64,000 nt of DNA from contig NZ_RHOA01000001.1 in NCBI RefSeq assembly GCF_003946545.1, positions 290,751 to 354,750 on the forward strand, in the 5' to 3' direction. Below are positions 52,647-60,582 of this stretch, piece after piece. The notes beneath the pieces were generated by a model, which did no database searches, was not told where the DNA came from, and saw only the letters and a program-made list of their open reading frames with translations. Both the position numbers and the translations under genes were made by a program. Origin of the DNA: Levilactobacillus tangyuanensis. Its GTDB lineage: Bacteria; Bacillota; Bacilli; Lactobacillales; Lactobacillaceae. The first letter of the stretch is position 1. Each line of letters begins with the position of its first letter.

Positions 52647-52746
52647 GATTGAAACGCATCACATGAAACGGTGATGACGGCTTGGGGAAGCCGCTTGTTG
52701 CCAAAGGGGAGCGTCACGATCGTTGGGGAATGAGCGTGATGACAAT
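52647..52746 (+). ncRNA. Structured 3' UTR with GGGG-loop hairpins
   Basis: CATCAC/GTGATG, then CGGCTT-GGGG-AAGCCG (perfect), then a GTCACG/CGTGAT stem enclosing CGTT-GGGG-AATG, directly before the terminator. The last stem has a G.T wobble only on the + strand, so the sense is +. The loop type matches the minus-strand RNA candidate at 44067-44350. Confidence 0.5.
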
Positions 52747-52783
52747 AAAGAAGGTCCGGCCGATTGGCCGGACCTTCTTTATT
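52747..52783. terminator. Bidirectional terminator, ABC operon / DUF2200
   Basis: Perfect 12-bp GAAGGTCCGGCC/GGCCGGACCTTC stem with GATT loop. Confidence 0.9.
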
Positions 52784-53133
52784 TAGTGTCGTAAGATTTT
52801 GACCAGCGGTCGTCCCTTAGCGAGTTCATCCACAAGTTTGTCGAGATAGCGGGTGCGTTGCATCAGGGGGTCGGCGATCGTTTCGACCCGAACACCACAA
52901 ATTGTGCCGGTGATGAGGGTCACATTGGGATTGATTGTCGGGGCCTGGTCGAAGAATTCCGCCAAGGTCACGGGTTCCGCTAATTGGCGATTCAGCTCGG
53001 TGGGGTTATAACCGGTCAGCCACATGATGATCGCGTCTAGATCGTCAGTTGAACGTTGCTTCTTGGTAATCTTCTGCTGGTAGAGGCCATATATCTTGCT
53101 GAATGGCATCTGGAAAAGCTTGGGATTGGCCAT
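52783..53133 (-). CDS. DUF2200 family protein
   Basis: 116 residues, matching DUF2200 over the full length: a start with F-x-M-P-F-S-K-I-Y, MWLTGYN, NPNVTLITGTICGVRVE and DPLMQ..RYLDKLVDELAKG. Soluble and cytosolic, function unknown. Single gene convergent with the ABC operon. Confidence 0.88.
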   Translation of the reverse strand: MANPKLFQMPFSKIYGLYQQKITKKQRSTDDLDAIIMWLTGYNPTELNRQLAEPVTLAEFFDQAPTINPNVTLITGTICGVRVETIADPLMQRTRYLDKLVDELAKGRPLVKILRH

Positions 53134-53281
53134 GGCGGCTCCTTTCGTTAAGACAGTTCTAGCAGGACAAGGTTAATTTAGGTCCAGTTTAGCAATTTAA
53201 TCATAAACAAACAAACCGCAATTTATATGATTTTTTTTAAAAGCTATTTTGTCGGCAGGTTAACCGATTAACGTCGGCTGC

Positions 53282-53327
53282 TCCCACGTTACGTGGGATT
53301 GACGGCAGATCTTGAAGTCCGTATAAT
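53282..53327 (+). promoter_or_regulatory. Strong promoter with an abutting palindrome
   Basis: TTGACG (53299-53304), 17 bases, TATAAT (53322-53327). A perfect 8-1-8 palindrome TCCCACGT-T-ACGTGGGA (53282-53298) ends exactly at the -35. Confidence 0.8.
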
Positions 53328-53348
53328 ACCGAATAAGTTCAAAGACAC

Positions 53349-53452
53349 CCTTTCAAATTGGTCCCGTGAGGCTAATAAAGGTTCGATAGCAAGTCCATCC
53401 CGTGGGATGGATCTAGCGGCCTGCATCCAAACGGGATGGGGCCGCTTTTTTT
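53349..53452 (+). promoter_or_regulatory. PyrR-type transcription attenuator
   Basis: The leader contains a hairpin closed by CCTTT (53349-53353) and AAAGG (53377-53381) with an upper G-G-U-C-C / G-G-C-U stem and loop C-G-U-G-A. This matches the PyrR anti-antiterminator core UCCNGNGAGGCU. A CCATCCC/GGGATGG hairpin follows, then a terminator AGCGGCC/GGCCGCT with T7 (53415-53452). UMP-bound PyrR would stabilise the first hairpin and allow termination, shutting off the two genes below when pyrimidines are plentiful. Confidence 0.75.
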
Positions 53453-53500
53453 GCGGGTCCAGGGGGTTAAATACTAGTTAATTAAAGGAGTTTTTCGATT

Positions 53501-53941
53501 ATGGCTCAGATTTATATTGCAAGTCCGTTCTTCAGTGATGAACAGGTCGATCGTGTCCAACGCGTTGAGGCCGCCTTGACAGCCAATCCAACGGTCGTTG
53601 ATTTTTACTCGCCCCGCTTGAATCAGGAAACGGCTAACGATCAGTTCACCAAGCCATGGGCAAAGGAAATTTACGAACGGGATATGACTCAGATTGCGGC
53701 TGCCAGTCTGATTGTGACGGTGCTCGACTTTGAAGCCGCCAATGTTGATTCCGGGACGGCGTATGAACTTGGCGTGGCCACGATGAGTCACAAACCGATC
53801 ATCGCCGTACAGGAAAAGACGGAACGCGTCAATCTGATGATTTCCGAGAGTGTTCACTGGTACACCCAAGACGTCAAGACACTTGAAACGTATGACTTTA
53901 ACGACTTACCTGCCAACGAGTTTAATGGTGAAGTTCTGTAA
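53501..53941 (+). CDS. Nucleoside 2-deoxyribosyltransferase family protein
   Basis: 146 residues. Opens M-A-Q-I-Y-I-A-S-P-F-F-S and has the D-S-G-T-A-Y-E-L-G catalytic segment (Glu nucleophile) and N-L-M-I-S near the C-terminus, as in the deoxyribosyltransferase fold. These enzymes swap bases between deoxynucleosides or hydrolyse them. A PyrR-like leader upstream and a cytosine/uracil-type permease 29 bases downstream point to pyrimidine salvage. Confidence 0.82.
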   Translation: MAQIYIASPFFSDEQVDRVQRVEAALTANPTVVDFYSPRLNQETANDQFTKPWAKEIYERDMTQIAAASLIVTVLDFEAANVDSGTAYELGVATMSHKPIIAVQEKTERVNLMISESVHWYTQDVKTLETYDFNDLPANEFNGEVL

Positions 53942-53970
53942 ATAAATCGCATTGAGAGAAGGATGAGGGC

Positions 53971-55383
53971 ATGGCTCAGAGTGTCAAAGCGACTGGTCAA
54001 CCGGCGGAGAAGGAATTTGGCAAGGTCGAATCGATTCCGTTATCGCAGCGCCGGATGTCAAATTGGGATATGTTTGCCACTTGGATTGGCGCAAATGCCA
54101 ACAACGGGACTTGGTACATTGGTGGGGTGATTGCGGCTTGTGGCTTGGTGACGGCCTCAACAACCCTGGTGATTGTGGGGATTATTTCCTACGCGTTATT
54201 AGCGGTGGCCAGTTACATGGGTTATCGGACGGGACTACCGGCCATGGCGTTGACCCGAGCCTCGTTTGGTCTCCGTGGGAGCTTCATTCCTTCGGTGATT
54301 AACTTGGTTCAGTTCATCGGGTGGGCCGCGGTTAACACGTTTATTGCCGCGACCTCTATCAGCTATATTTTTGGCGAATTGTTCGGTTGGCCACTGTATG
54401 GCAAGCCGGGCGGCACCTTTGGCCTGATTGTCGGTATCCTCATTATGAGTGTCTTGCACTTGTTGAGTATCTCTGTCGGTGAACGATCGGTCCGGTTGAT
54501 TGAGCGGGTCGGCATTATTCTGGTGGTTATCTTTGTTCTATGGGAATCCATTGTGGTCTTTCGGACCGTTTCCTTCCACCAGATTTGGCAGTGGCAACCG
54601 CCGCAGAACTTGCGGATGTCTTCGGGCGTGGCTGCGGATACCCTGGCCGCCTTTAATCTGGCTTGGGTAACGGCAGCATCCGACTTTAGTCGCTTTACGG
54701 CGAAGAAGTCAGCGGCCACAACGGCCTCGTTTGCGGGGGCTAACTTCGGGTTGTTCTGGTTTGCCTTCATTGGCTTGTTCGCAACGATTGGCACGGCCGT
54801 GACGCTGAATCATTTTGACCCTAATAATTCCGATCCCAGCACGATTGCCGCCAAGCTGGGCCTGGGCATCATTGCTTTACTGGTCATTGTGTTGACCAGT
54901 ACCACGGCGAATGCCGTTAACCTTATGTCGGCAGGTTCGGCGTTGACTAACATGACCCATCGTCTATCCTTAAATGTGAGTCTTTGGATTGTGACCATCG
55001 CGGCCACGGCGGTGACTTTTATTCCAGTCTATCTGGCTAGCTTCCTAGACGTTTTCGAAACCTTCTTGGATGGCATTGGGATGTTTCTGGGACCCGAGAT
55101 TGCCATCTTCCTGGTGGATTACTTCTGGCTGCATCGACGCCAGTATAAATTGAGTGAGTTTACCAAGGTTCGGGGGGACTACTGGTACACGCGGGGGATC
55201 AATTGGGTCGCCGTGACCAGTTGGCTTCTCGGTGTTGTGGCCTACTGGGGGTTGAAACAGATTTCGATGATCGCCAACACGACGGGTGCCACCTTTATTG
55301 CCATGGCCTTGACCGCCGTTATTTATGGATTGGCGATGCGCTGGTTGGTACCCACAGCCGGGACTCGCGCCGTTAAAGAGTAA
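53971..55383 (+). CDS. NCS1-family nucleobase permease (cytosine/purine type)
   Basis: 470 residues, 12 spans. N-terminal SQRRMSNWDMFATWIGANANNGTWYIGG and FGLRGSFIPSVINLVQFIGWAAV are characteristic of the CodB-like branch of NCS1 symporters. It imports a nucleobase such as cytosine with a cation. Second gene of the PyrR-leader operon, so its base is probably a pyrimidine. Confidence 0.85.
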   Translation: MAQSVKATGQPAEKEFGKVESIPLSQRRMSNWDMFATWIGANANNGTWYIGGVIAACGLVTASTTLVIVGIISYALLAVASYMGYRTGLPAMALTRASFGLRGSFIPSVINLVQFIGWAAVNTFIAATSISYIFGELFGWPLYGKPGGTFGLIVGILIMSVLHLLSISVGERSVRLIERVGIILVVIFVLWESIVVFRTVSFHQIWQWQPPQNLRMSSGVAADTLAAFNLAWVTAASDFSRFTAKKSAATTASFAGANFGLFWFAFIGLFATIGTAVTLNHFDPNNSDPSTIAAKLGLGIIALLVIVLTSTTANAVNLMSAGSALTNMTHRLSLNVSLWIVTIAATAVTFIPVYLASFLDVFETFLDGIGMFLGPEIAIFLVDYFWLHRRQYKLSEFTKVRGDYWYTRGINWVAVTSWLLGVVAYWGLKQISMIANTTGATFIAMALTAVIYGLAMRWLVPTAGTRAVKE

Positions 55384-55390
55384 ACAAGTT

Positions 55391-55451
55391 AAAAGAGCCG
55401 CCGTTGTTTTCGGATTCAGATTGAATCTGTGAAATAACGGCGACTCTTTTT
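55391..55451. terminator. Bidirectional terminator, permease / PNAG operon
   Basis: AAAAGAG.CGCCGTT/AACGGCG.CTCTTTT outer stem, with an inner CAGATT/AATCTG hairpin. Confidence 0.8.
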
Positions 55452-55453
55452 AA

Positions 55454-56338
55454 TTAATGCGTTAACCAATGGCTCATGGATGGCCAGCTCTCTTGATTGA
55501 TAATCAGTCGCGGGGTCGCGTTGAGATCGGTTTCGTTGGTGACGATACCGGAGTCTAATGTCGCGACCCAGGATAAGGCTTGCTCGCTCAGAAACTGGTT
55601 GATGGCGGTCGTGCCACCACCATACGGGAAGGCGAATGAATTCGCCTGGACCCCGGTGTGGTACAGCAGTTCCTGGACAGACTGGTGATAGTCCTGTTTA
55701 AACCTTGGCAGCGCATGTGGTTGCATGAAGACCGGTTGAAGCTGGGCATTTAGATGATGCAGGTCATGCGTGTGGAGTCCCAGCGTCATCTGGGGATCAC
55801 GTGACCGAGCAGCGTTAATTTGGGACCAACTAGCCATCTGGCTACCTTCGCGGTACATGCCCGTGTTACCAGTAATCACAAATGCCGTAAAGGGCAGGTG
55901 ATACTTACGCATGATGGGCACGGCATGGTCGATGACAGTCCGGTCAATATCATCAAAGGTTAAGACGACATACTTCCCCTTAATGGGCGTCTTCTGCCTG
56001 ACCATCTTGGTCATGGTGTCAGCGGAGATGACCTTAACGTGGTGCTTAACGAGATAGGCCATTTGCGCTTCGAATTGATTTGCCGGGACATTAAACTCGT
56101 GTAATTGTGAGTTGTTCGATAGGTGCTTGGCCGTCTGAGTCGACCAAGAATTTTCTAGAATCCGATGGTAACAAAAGACCATGATACCATTCTTAAGTTG
56201 CTTAAATTTAGTTGGCAGGGCGTAGCTTTCCTTGGCCTGTTGTTGCTGAACGGCTTGTCGCTGAAAGGTCCAGCCCAGCCCGAAGACCAGGGCTACGATT
56301 AGACCGATTAGCAGCCATCGGCGTGAACGAGAGGTCAT
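55454..56338 (-). CDS. Polysaccharide deacetylase, IcaB/PgaB-like
   Basis: 294 residues from ATG 56338 (AAAGGAG upstream). N-terminal signal anchor (~7-22), then a CE4 deacetylase domain with F-C-Y-H-R, TFDD (catalytic/metal Asp), HTHDLHH (metal His) and FPYGGG. It would de-N-acetylate poly-beta-1,6-GlcNAc at the cell surface, giving the polymer charge. Last gene of an icaA-icaD-icaB-ordered operon; it overlaps the preceding gene by four bases. Confidence 0.85.
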   Translation of the reverse strand: MTSRSRRWLLIGLIVALVFGLGWTFQRQAVQQQQAKESYALPTKFKQLKNGIMVFCYHRILENSWSTQTAKHLSNNSQLHEFNVPANQFEAQMAYLVKHHVKVISADTMTKMVRQKTPIKGKYVVLTFDDIDRTVIDHAVPIMRKYHLPFTAFVITGNTGMYREGSQMASWSQINAARSRDPQMTLGLHTHDLHHLNAQLQPVFMQPHALPRFKQDYHQSVQELLYHTGVQANSFAFPYGGGTTAINQFLSEQALSWVATLDSGIVTNETDLNATPRLIINQESWPSMSHWLTH

Positions 56339-56628
56339 AGTCGATGCTCCTTTGTGAGTTGAATCCAGCGCCAGCCACAATAGCTGGGAACTAAGATGAG
56401 TAATAGGCCAATCAGGACCAACAGGTGATCGTTGGCGTGAAGCCTTAGGTTGAGTAGCAGATACAAGCTAACGAGGGTGTCACTGTACCAGCCTAGACTA
56501 AAGGAGACGTTGGCGAGCAAAACGGCGACCACAAAGGTCCAGAGGCCAACCAGAATGATTCCCCGACCAAGCCGACTCCGCTGGCTGGTTTGATGCCGGA
56601 CAATTGGTTTAAATGATTTCTTCTGCAT
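56335..56628 (-). CDS. Small two-span protein, IcaD-like
   Basis: 97 residues from M-Q-K-K-S-F-K. Two spans (~27-47, ~67-86). Size, topology and place between the glycosyltransferase and deacetylase genes match IcaD/PgaD, which supports polymer synthesis by the glycosyltransferase. Sequence similarity cannot be judged by eye, so the call rests on context. Confidence 0.7.
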   Translation of the reverse strand: MQKKSFKPIVRHQTSQRSRLGRGIILVGLWTFVVAVLLANVSFSLGWYSDTLVSLYLLLNLRLHANDHLLVLIGLLLILVPSYCGWRWIQLTKEHRL

Positions 56629-56629
56629 G

Positions 56630-57853
56630 TTAGATCCCCCGATCCGGACTACGCCAGGTTCCGCGACGTTGTGGGTCAATGATGTAAGACCCAATAGCCG
56701 AGAGACAGCTGATCAGATTGACCATCCAGTAGTACAGCACATAGACTGGGACCAGCAAGAGTTCGGACCCGGCCAGTTGTGCAGTCGTTTGTGAAGACCA
56801 GAACCCAATGACAAATTGGATGCCACTGAGGGTTAAGAGAACGATCAACAGGTTCCCATCCAGTGCCAGGCCATGCAGGAACAACAGCTTGATGGTGTAG
56901 GCCAAGATGCTGAAGGCCGTCATGACGGCCCACAAATTGCTGACGACGGTTTCCAATAACAGGAAACGTTGTCCCAGTGGATTTTGATAAAAGCCGCGCC
57001 AATTAGTGACAAGAACCTCTAACCCACCACGGGACCAGCGTTGTCGTTGCTTAATCAAGCCGATTAGTCGCTCGGGCACGAGGATCCAGCAGATGGCTCT
57101 GGGATCATACGCCACCCGCCATCCGTGCCGATAGAGGCGCCAAGTGATATCAATATCCTCGGTCATGACGGCCGGATTCCACCCACCAACTTCCGTGAGT
57201 GCGGTCCGCCGAAAGGCAACAATGACGCCAGAAACCGTGGTGATATTTCCAGTTAGGTAGGCTTGAGCCTGTTTAATCAGGTCGATCACGCCCACATATT
57301 CTAAAAGTTGGAGCCGGCCCAACAGGTTAGACCGGTTACGGACAACCGGTTTGCCGGTGACCGCGCCATAACGCGGATTACTGACCAAGGTCGACATTAA
57401 GTGGGTGACCGCATCGGGCGCTAATAGTGAGTCGGCATCGATGGCGATTAGGTAGGCACCGGTAGCAACGGCTAAGCCCTGATTCAGAGCGTTGGCCTTG
57501 CCCTGGTTGACTGGTAACCCCACGACCTTGATGGTTAAAGACGATTGCCACTCGACTTGTAGGTCGTACATGAGGGCCAACGTCCGGTCATCACTGCAGT
57601 CGTCGATTAAGATGATTTCGTATCGCTGGTAATCTAGGCCAGCTAAAGATTGGACGGCCTCACGTAAAGTGTCGGTTTCGTTGTGGGCGGGTACCAAAAT
57701 CGAGACGAAGGGTTCCTGATGCGCTGATAGCATTGGCCGGGGATGGTGCCGCCGGAGCATTGCCGAGAAAAGGCAGCCAGAAATCCAAATAATCGAAACG
57801 AAGATGGGATAGCCGACCACAAAGGCCGTACTCAGATTAGTAAACCATATCAT
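56630..57853 (-). CDS. Poly-beta-1,6-N-acetylglucosamine synthase, IcaA/PgaC-like
   Basis: 407 residues, GT2 processive glycosyltransferase with spans at both ends. Catalytic landmarks: VPAHNE, ILIDDCSDD, IAIDADS, AVMTEDIDITWRL and QRQRWSRGG. It polymerises UDP-GlcNAc into PNAG at the membrane, a biofilm exopolysaccharide. ATG behind GGGGGAG. First gene of the three-gene operon with icaD- and icaB-like genes; no icaC-like acyltransferase is present. Confidence 0.88.
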   Translation of the reverse strand: MIWFTNLSTAFVVGYPIFVSIIWISGCLFSAMLRRHHPRPMLSAHQEPFVSILVPAHNETDTLREAVQSLAGLDYQRYEIILIDDCSDDRTLALMYDLQVEWQSSLTIKVVGLPVNQGKANALNQGLAVATGAYLIAIDADSLLAPDAVTHLMSTLVSNPRYGAVTGKPVVRNRSNLLGRLQLLEYVGVIDLIKQAQAYLTGNITTVSGVIVAFRRTALTEVGGWNPAVMTEDIDITWRLYRHGWRVAYDPRAICWILVPERLIGLIKQRQRWSRGGLEVLVTNWRGFYQNPLGQRFLLLETVVSNLWAVMTAFSILAYTIKLLFLHGLALDGNLLIVLLTLSGIQFVIGFWSSQTTAQLAGSELLLVPVYVLYYWMVNLISCLSAIGSYIIDPQRRGTWRSPDRGI

Positions 57854-58077
57854 TAAATTTTCTCCCCCAAAAATTGTTGTAAACCAGGTTAACTAACTAG
57901 ACTTCTAGAATAGCATGATTCTGTAAGCTAGATGGTGCCGGGATTCAAATGTGGTGAAAACCTAACCTTTAATAAAACTATTTATATCAAGCGCTATTTT
58001 GTCAGGCGTGGGGGCGGTGCTTCTCAGGTGGGCGTGGTAGAATAACAGGTGAAGGTTAGATTAGGAGGGTGATCGGA

Positions 58078-58320
58078 ATGATGCAAGAAATGCCAATCTT
58101 ACCATTGGTGGACCGATTAACGGCGGGCCAAAGTGTGACGCTGTCGACGGACCAAGGTCAAGATGTTCGAGTTTCTCCAGAAGTGAGTGATGGTCAACTG
58201 ACAGGTAATTACATTAGTAGCCTCCTGCCGGGAATCCGCTATGACGATCCCCGAATTATTCTAAAAGAAACTCTGGCCGAGTTTGATGCTCAAGGCGTCA
58301 CCGTAACCAGTATTGATTAA
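58078..58320 (+). CDS. Small protein of unknown function
   Basis: 80 residues from ATG 58078 (AGGAGGG eight bases upstream). Acidic, soluble, no recognised motif. Divergent from the PNAG operon. A GGCCCCTAAG/CTTAGGGGCC hairpin follows. Real by start site and codon use, function unknown. Confidence 0.65.
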   Translation: MMQEMPILPLVDRLTAGQSVTLSTDQGQDVRVSPEVSDGQLTGNYISSLLPGIRYDDPRIILKETLAEFDAQGVTVTSID

Positions 58321-58346
58321 CGACGGATAGCGACGAGAAATCTCCG

Positions 58347-58387
58347 GGCCCCTAAGTCTATGGCGCGAGCCAGGCTTAGGGGCCTTT
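58347..58387 (+). terminator. Hairpin between the small gene and the Mga-like gene
   Basis: Perfect 10-bp GGCCCCTAAG/CTTAGGGGCC stem with an 18-nt loop; only T3 follows, so a weak terminator or attenuator. Confidence 0.6.
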
Positions 58388-58413
58388 GCTATCCAATCAA
58401 GGAGAGGATTCTA

Positions 58414-59901
58414 TTGAAAATAGACTTTGCAATGTTGACGAGTAAGGAACTACTGCGAGTCCAATTGCTGACGTTCATTGATGATCAGCAGGGGGAGTTT
58501 AACCTGACCGACTTTGCAACGGAGGCCGATGTTAGTTATTCACGGGCCTATCATGTTTTGTTGAATTTAAGAACAGATTTGTTGGTGCTTGATAGTCAAA
58601 CCGTTTTGACCAAGGACCATATGCAGACGACGGTGAACTTGGATGATTATCGCCATTGGCTCTACGTACAGAGTGTCCCTTACCAAGTCGTGATGGCGAC
58701 CCTGGAGGAGTCCTATTCACAAACGGCGGAATTTTGCCAGGAACACGAGATTAGCCTATCGACGTTCAATCGGCGGTTGCGGCCCATGAAGGCCCAATTG
58801 GCCCAATACAACTTACAACTGACGGTGAGTCCCTTGCGAATTAAGGGGGATGAATCCCTGATTCAATTGATCTACTTTACCTTCTTCACGACTACGTTGA
58901 CCCCGGCGTCCGAGCTGCCAACCTTGCCCAAGGACTTGGCCAAGTTGAAAACGACGATTGCCGATACCTACACGGCTGCTAAGTTTTATCAAGACTCGGC
59001 GAGCCTGCAACAACGTCGCTCGCTCTTGATCGGAATTGCTTTGGTTCGGTTGCTACATGGGCATCGTTTCCCACCACTCCGGTTACCTTTAGGCCATTTG
59101 ACGGACCTAAGAGAATTGGCCGGTGTTTTCCAAACCGAGTTGGGCGACACGCCACAGGAGGCCTTGGCGGAGTTGGCCACGTTAGACTATTTGTTAACGA
59201 GCTCGCCATACTTTGTGCGGGCCCTTCAGCCACAAGCCATGCAACGACTGTATCAGGGCCTGAAGCAACGCCGAGGGGATTATCAAATGGCGCCAGAGCT
59301 GGCGGCGTTAAGTGATTATGCGACCGGTCGTGACTGGTTCGCTAATTGGCTATTCTCGTTATGCCAATTCATGTTACTCTACCGCGTCGATCCGTTGCTT
59401 CGTCCGGAAATCACGGCGCTTTACCAGCCAACTGCGGAGTCAAAGGCTGCCGCCTTAGCGATTGCGACCAACATTGCCCGCCTCTATCCACAGCAGGTTG
59501 GGCAGAATGACCTGCGCTTGGTTCAACGCTATCTGAGCAAGTACACGAACGGCCTGACGTTAACGGCCGCCAAGGTCGAGATCCTGGTGACCTATGAAAT
59601 GATTGGCGTGACCACCGACATTTTTAATCGGCTATTGAGTGGTGTGGTTCACCTGAGCCTGTTGACGGCGCAAACCATTGTTGATCCGACCCATCGCGAT
59701 AACTACTTGGTTATTTATGGGACCGATCCACTCGCAGTCGACTTTGCGAAGCGGCAAGGCATCGAAACCTTCCATTGGATTAAGGAGCTTAGTTATGGGT
59801 CGAATCTCGATCGTCTGATTCGAACTTTGCGGCACCATGAACTATCCCTGTTCGCCCTCGACTTTCATAATCGTTCTCAAGGCCCGTTTGGCCAGTCGTA
59901 G
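58414..59901 (+). CDS. Mga-like regulator
   Basis: 495 residues from TTG 58414, behind CAAGGAG. An N-terminal HTH, a second Mga-type helix-turn-helix (about 100-150: ESYSQTAEFCQEHEISLSTFNRRL) and a long PRD/EIIB-like C-terminal region ending in DNYLVIYGTDPLAVDFAKRQGI. This is the Mga/AtxA-type virulence and sugar-response regulator layout. It stands next to the PNAG operon and a MarR regulator; the target is inference only. Confidence 0.8.
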   Translation: MKIDFAMLTSKELLRVQLLTFIDDQQGEFNLTDFATEADVSYSRAYHVLLNLRTDLLVLDSQTVLTKDHMQTTVNLDDYRHWLYVQSVPYQVVMATLEESYSQTAEFCQEHEISLSTFNRRLRPMKAQLAQYNLQLTVSPLRIKGDESLIQLIYFTFFTTTLTPASELPTLPKDLAKLKTTIADTYTAAKFYQDSASLQQRRSLLIGIALVRLLHGHRFPPLRLPLGHLTDLRELAGVFQTELGDTPQEALAELATLDYLLTSSPYFVRALQPQAMQRLYQGLKQRRGDYQMAPELAALSDYATGRDWFANWLFSLCQFMLLYRVDPLLRPEITALYQPTAESKAAALAIATNIARLYPQQVGQNDLRLVQRYLSKYTNGLTLTAAKVEILVTYEMIGVTTDIFNRLLSGVVHLSLLTAQTIVDPTHRDNYLVIYGTDPLAVDFAKRQGIETFHWIKELSYGSNLDRLIRTLRHHELSLFALDFHNRSQGPFGQS

Positions 59902-59982
59902 GCGGAATTTACCAGCGGAGTTTGCTGGTAAGTGCTACAATGAAAACGGATACAATTCTGCTAACGAGGGGAGCGACCGGTT

Positions 59983-60351
59983 TTGATTGAGACGGGCCAG
60001 TTACAGCAGTTAACCAATATTTATAGCTTGGTGACGCAGTGCTACAATCAGCCACTGGGTGAGTTGGATCTGAATTTACCGCAGTGCCAAATGTTAGGCT
60101 ATGTGGCAGCGGATCGCCTGACGGTTGCTCAGGTTGCCCAGAAGCTAGGATTTTCAGCCACGCGGACATCGAATATGGTGGTTGATTTGTGCAAACGGGG
60201 TTACCTGAGACAACAAGTGGCGGAGCAGGACCGTCGTCGACGATATTTAGAAGTGACGGCGTTAGGGGCCAATAAATTGGCATTAATTACGGAGAAATTG
60301 CCAGATATTTTGACGAGTACATTGAGTCAATTGAGACTCGCATCCGTTTGA
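59983..60351 (+). CDS. MarR-family regulator
   Basis: 122 residues, shorter than usual. The winged helix LTVAQVAQKLGFSATRTSNMVVDLCKRGYLRQQVAEQDRRRRYLEVT is typical of MarR. TTG start with GGGGAG about ten bases upstream. Stand-alone with a strong terminator; target unknown. Confidence 0.82.
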   Translation: MIETGQLQQLTNIYSLVTQCYNQPLGELDLNLPQCQMLGYVAADRLTVAQVAQKLGFSATRTSNMVVDLCKRGYLRQQVAEQDRRRRYLEVTALGANKLALITEKLPDILTSTLSQLRLASV

Positions 60352-60360
60352 ATTTTGAGC

Positions 60361-60394
60361 AAAAAAGCTAACCGGCGGGTTAGCTTTTTTAATT
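60361..60394. terminator. Bidirectional terminator after the MarR gene
   Basis: Perfect AAAAAGCTAACC/GGTTAGCTTTTT stem with a GGCG loop. Confidence 0.9.
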
Positions 60395-60494
60395 TGATGA
60401 TTTTTAGTATGAATTCTTTAATGACGGCCGAGTGGCATGGCCCGCCAGTTGAGGCCATTTCGCGATTAAAATAATTATGGGGTTGGACTGGTTA

Positions 60495-60547
60495 AATGTT
60501 AGGGGACATTAAAAAACGCTTTACAATTGCCGGCCCATCGGTATAAT
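60495..60547 (+). promoter_or_regulatory. Promoter of mntH with an upstream repeat
   Basis: TTTACA (60520-60525), 16 bases, TATAAT (60542-60547). An AATGT-N6-ACATT repeat (60495-60510) lies just upstream and may be a regulator site. Confidence 0.65.
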
Positions 60548-60582
60548 GGTGGGATACCTTAGAGAAAAGAGGAATGGAAATT

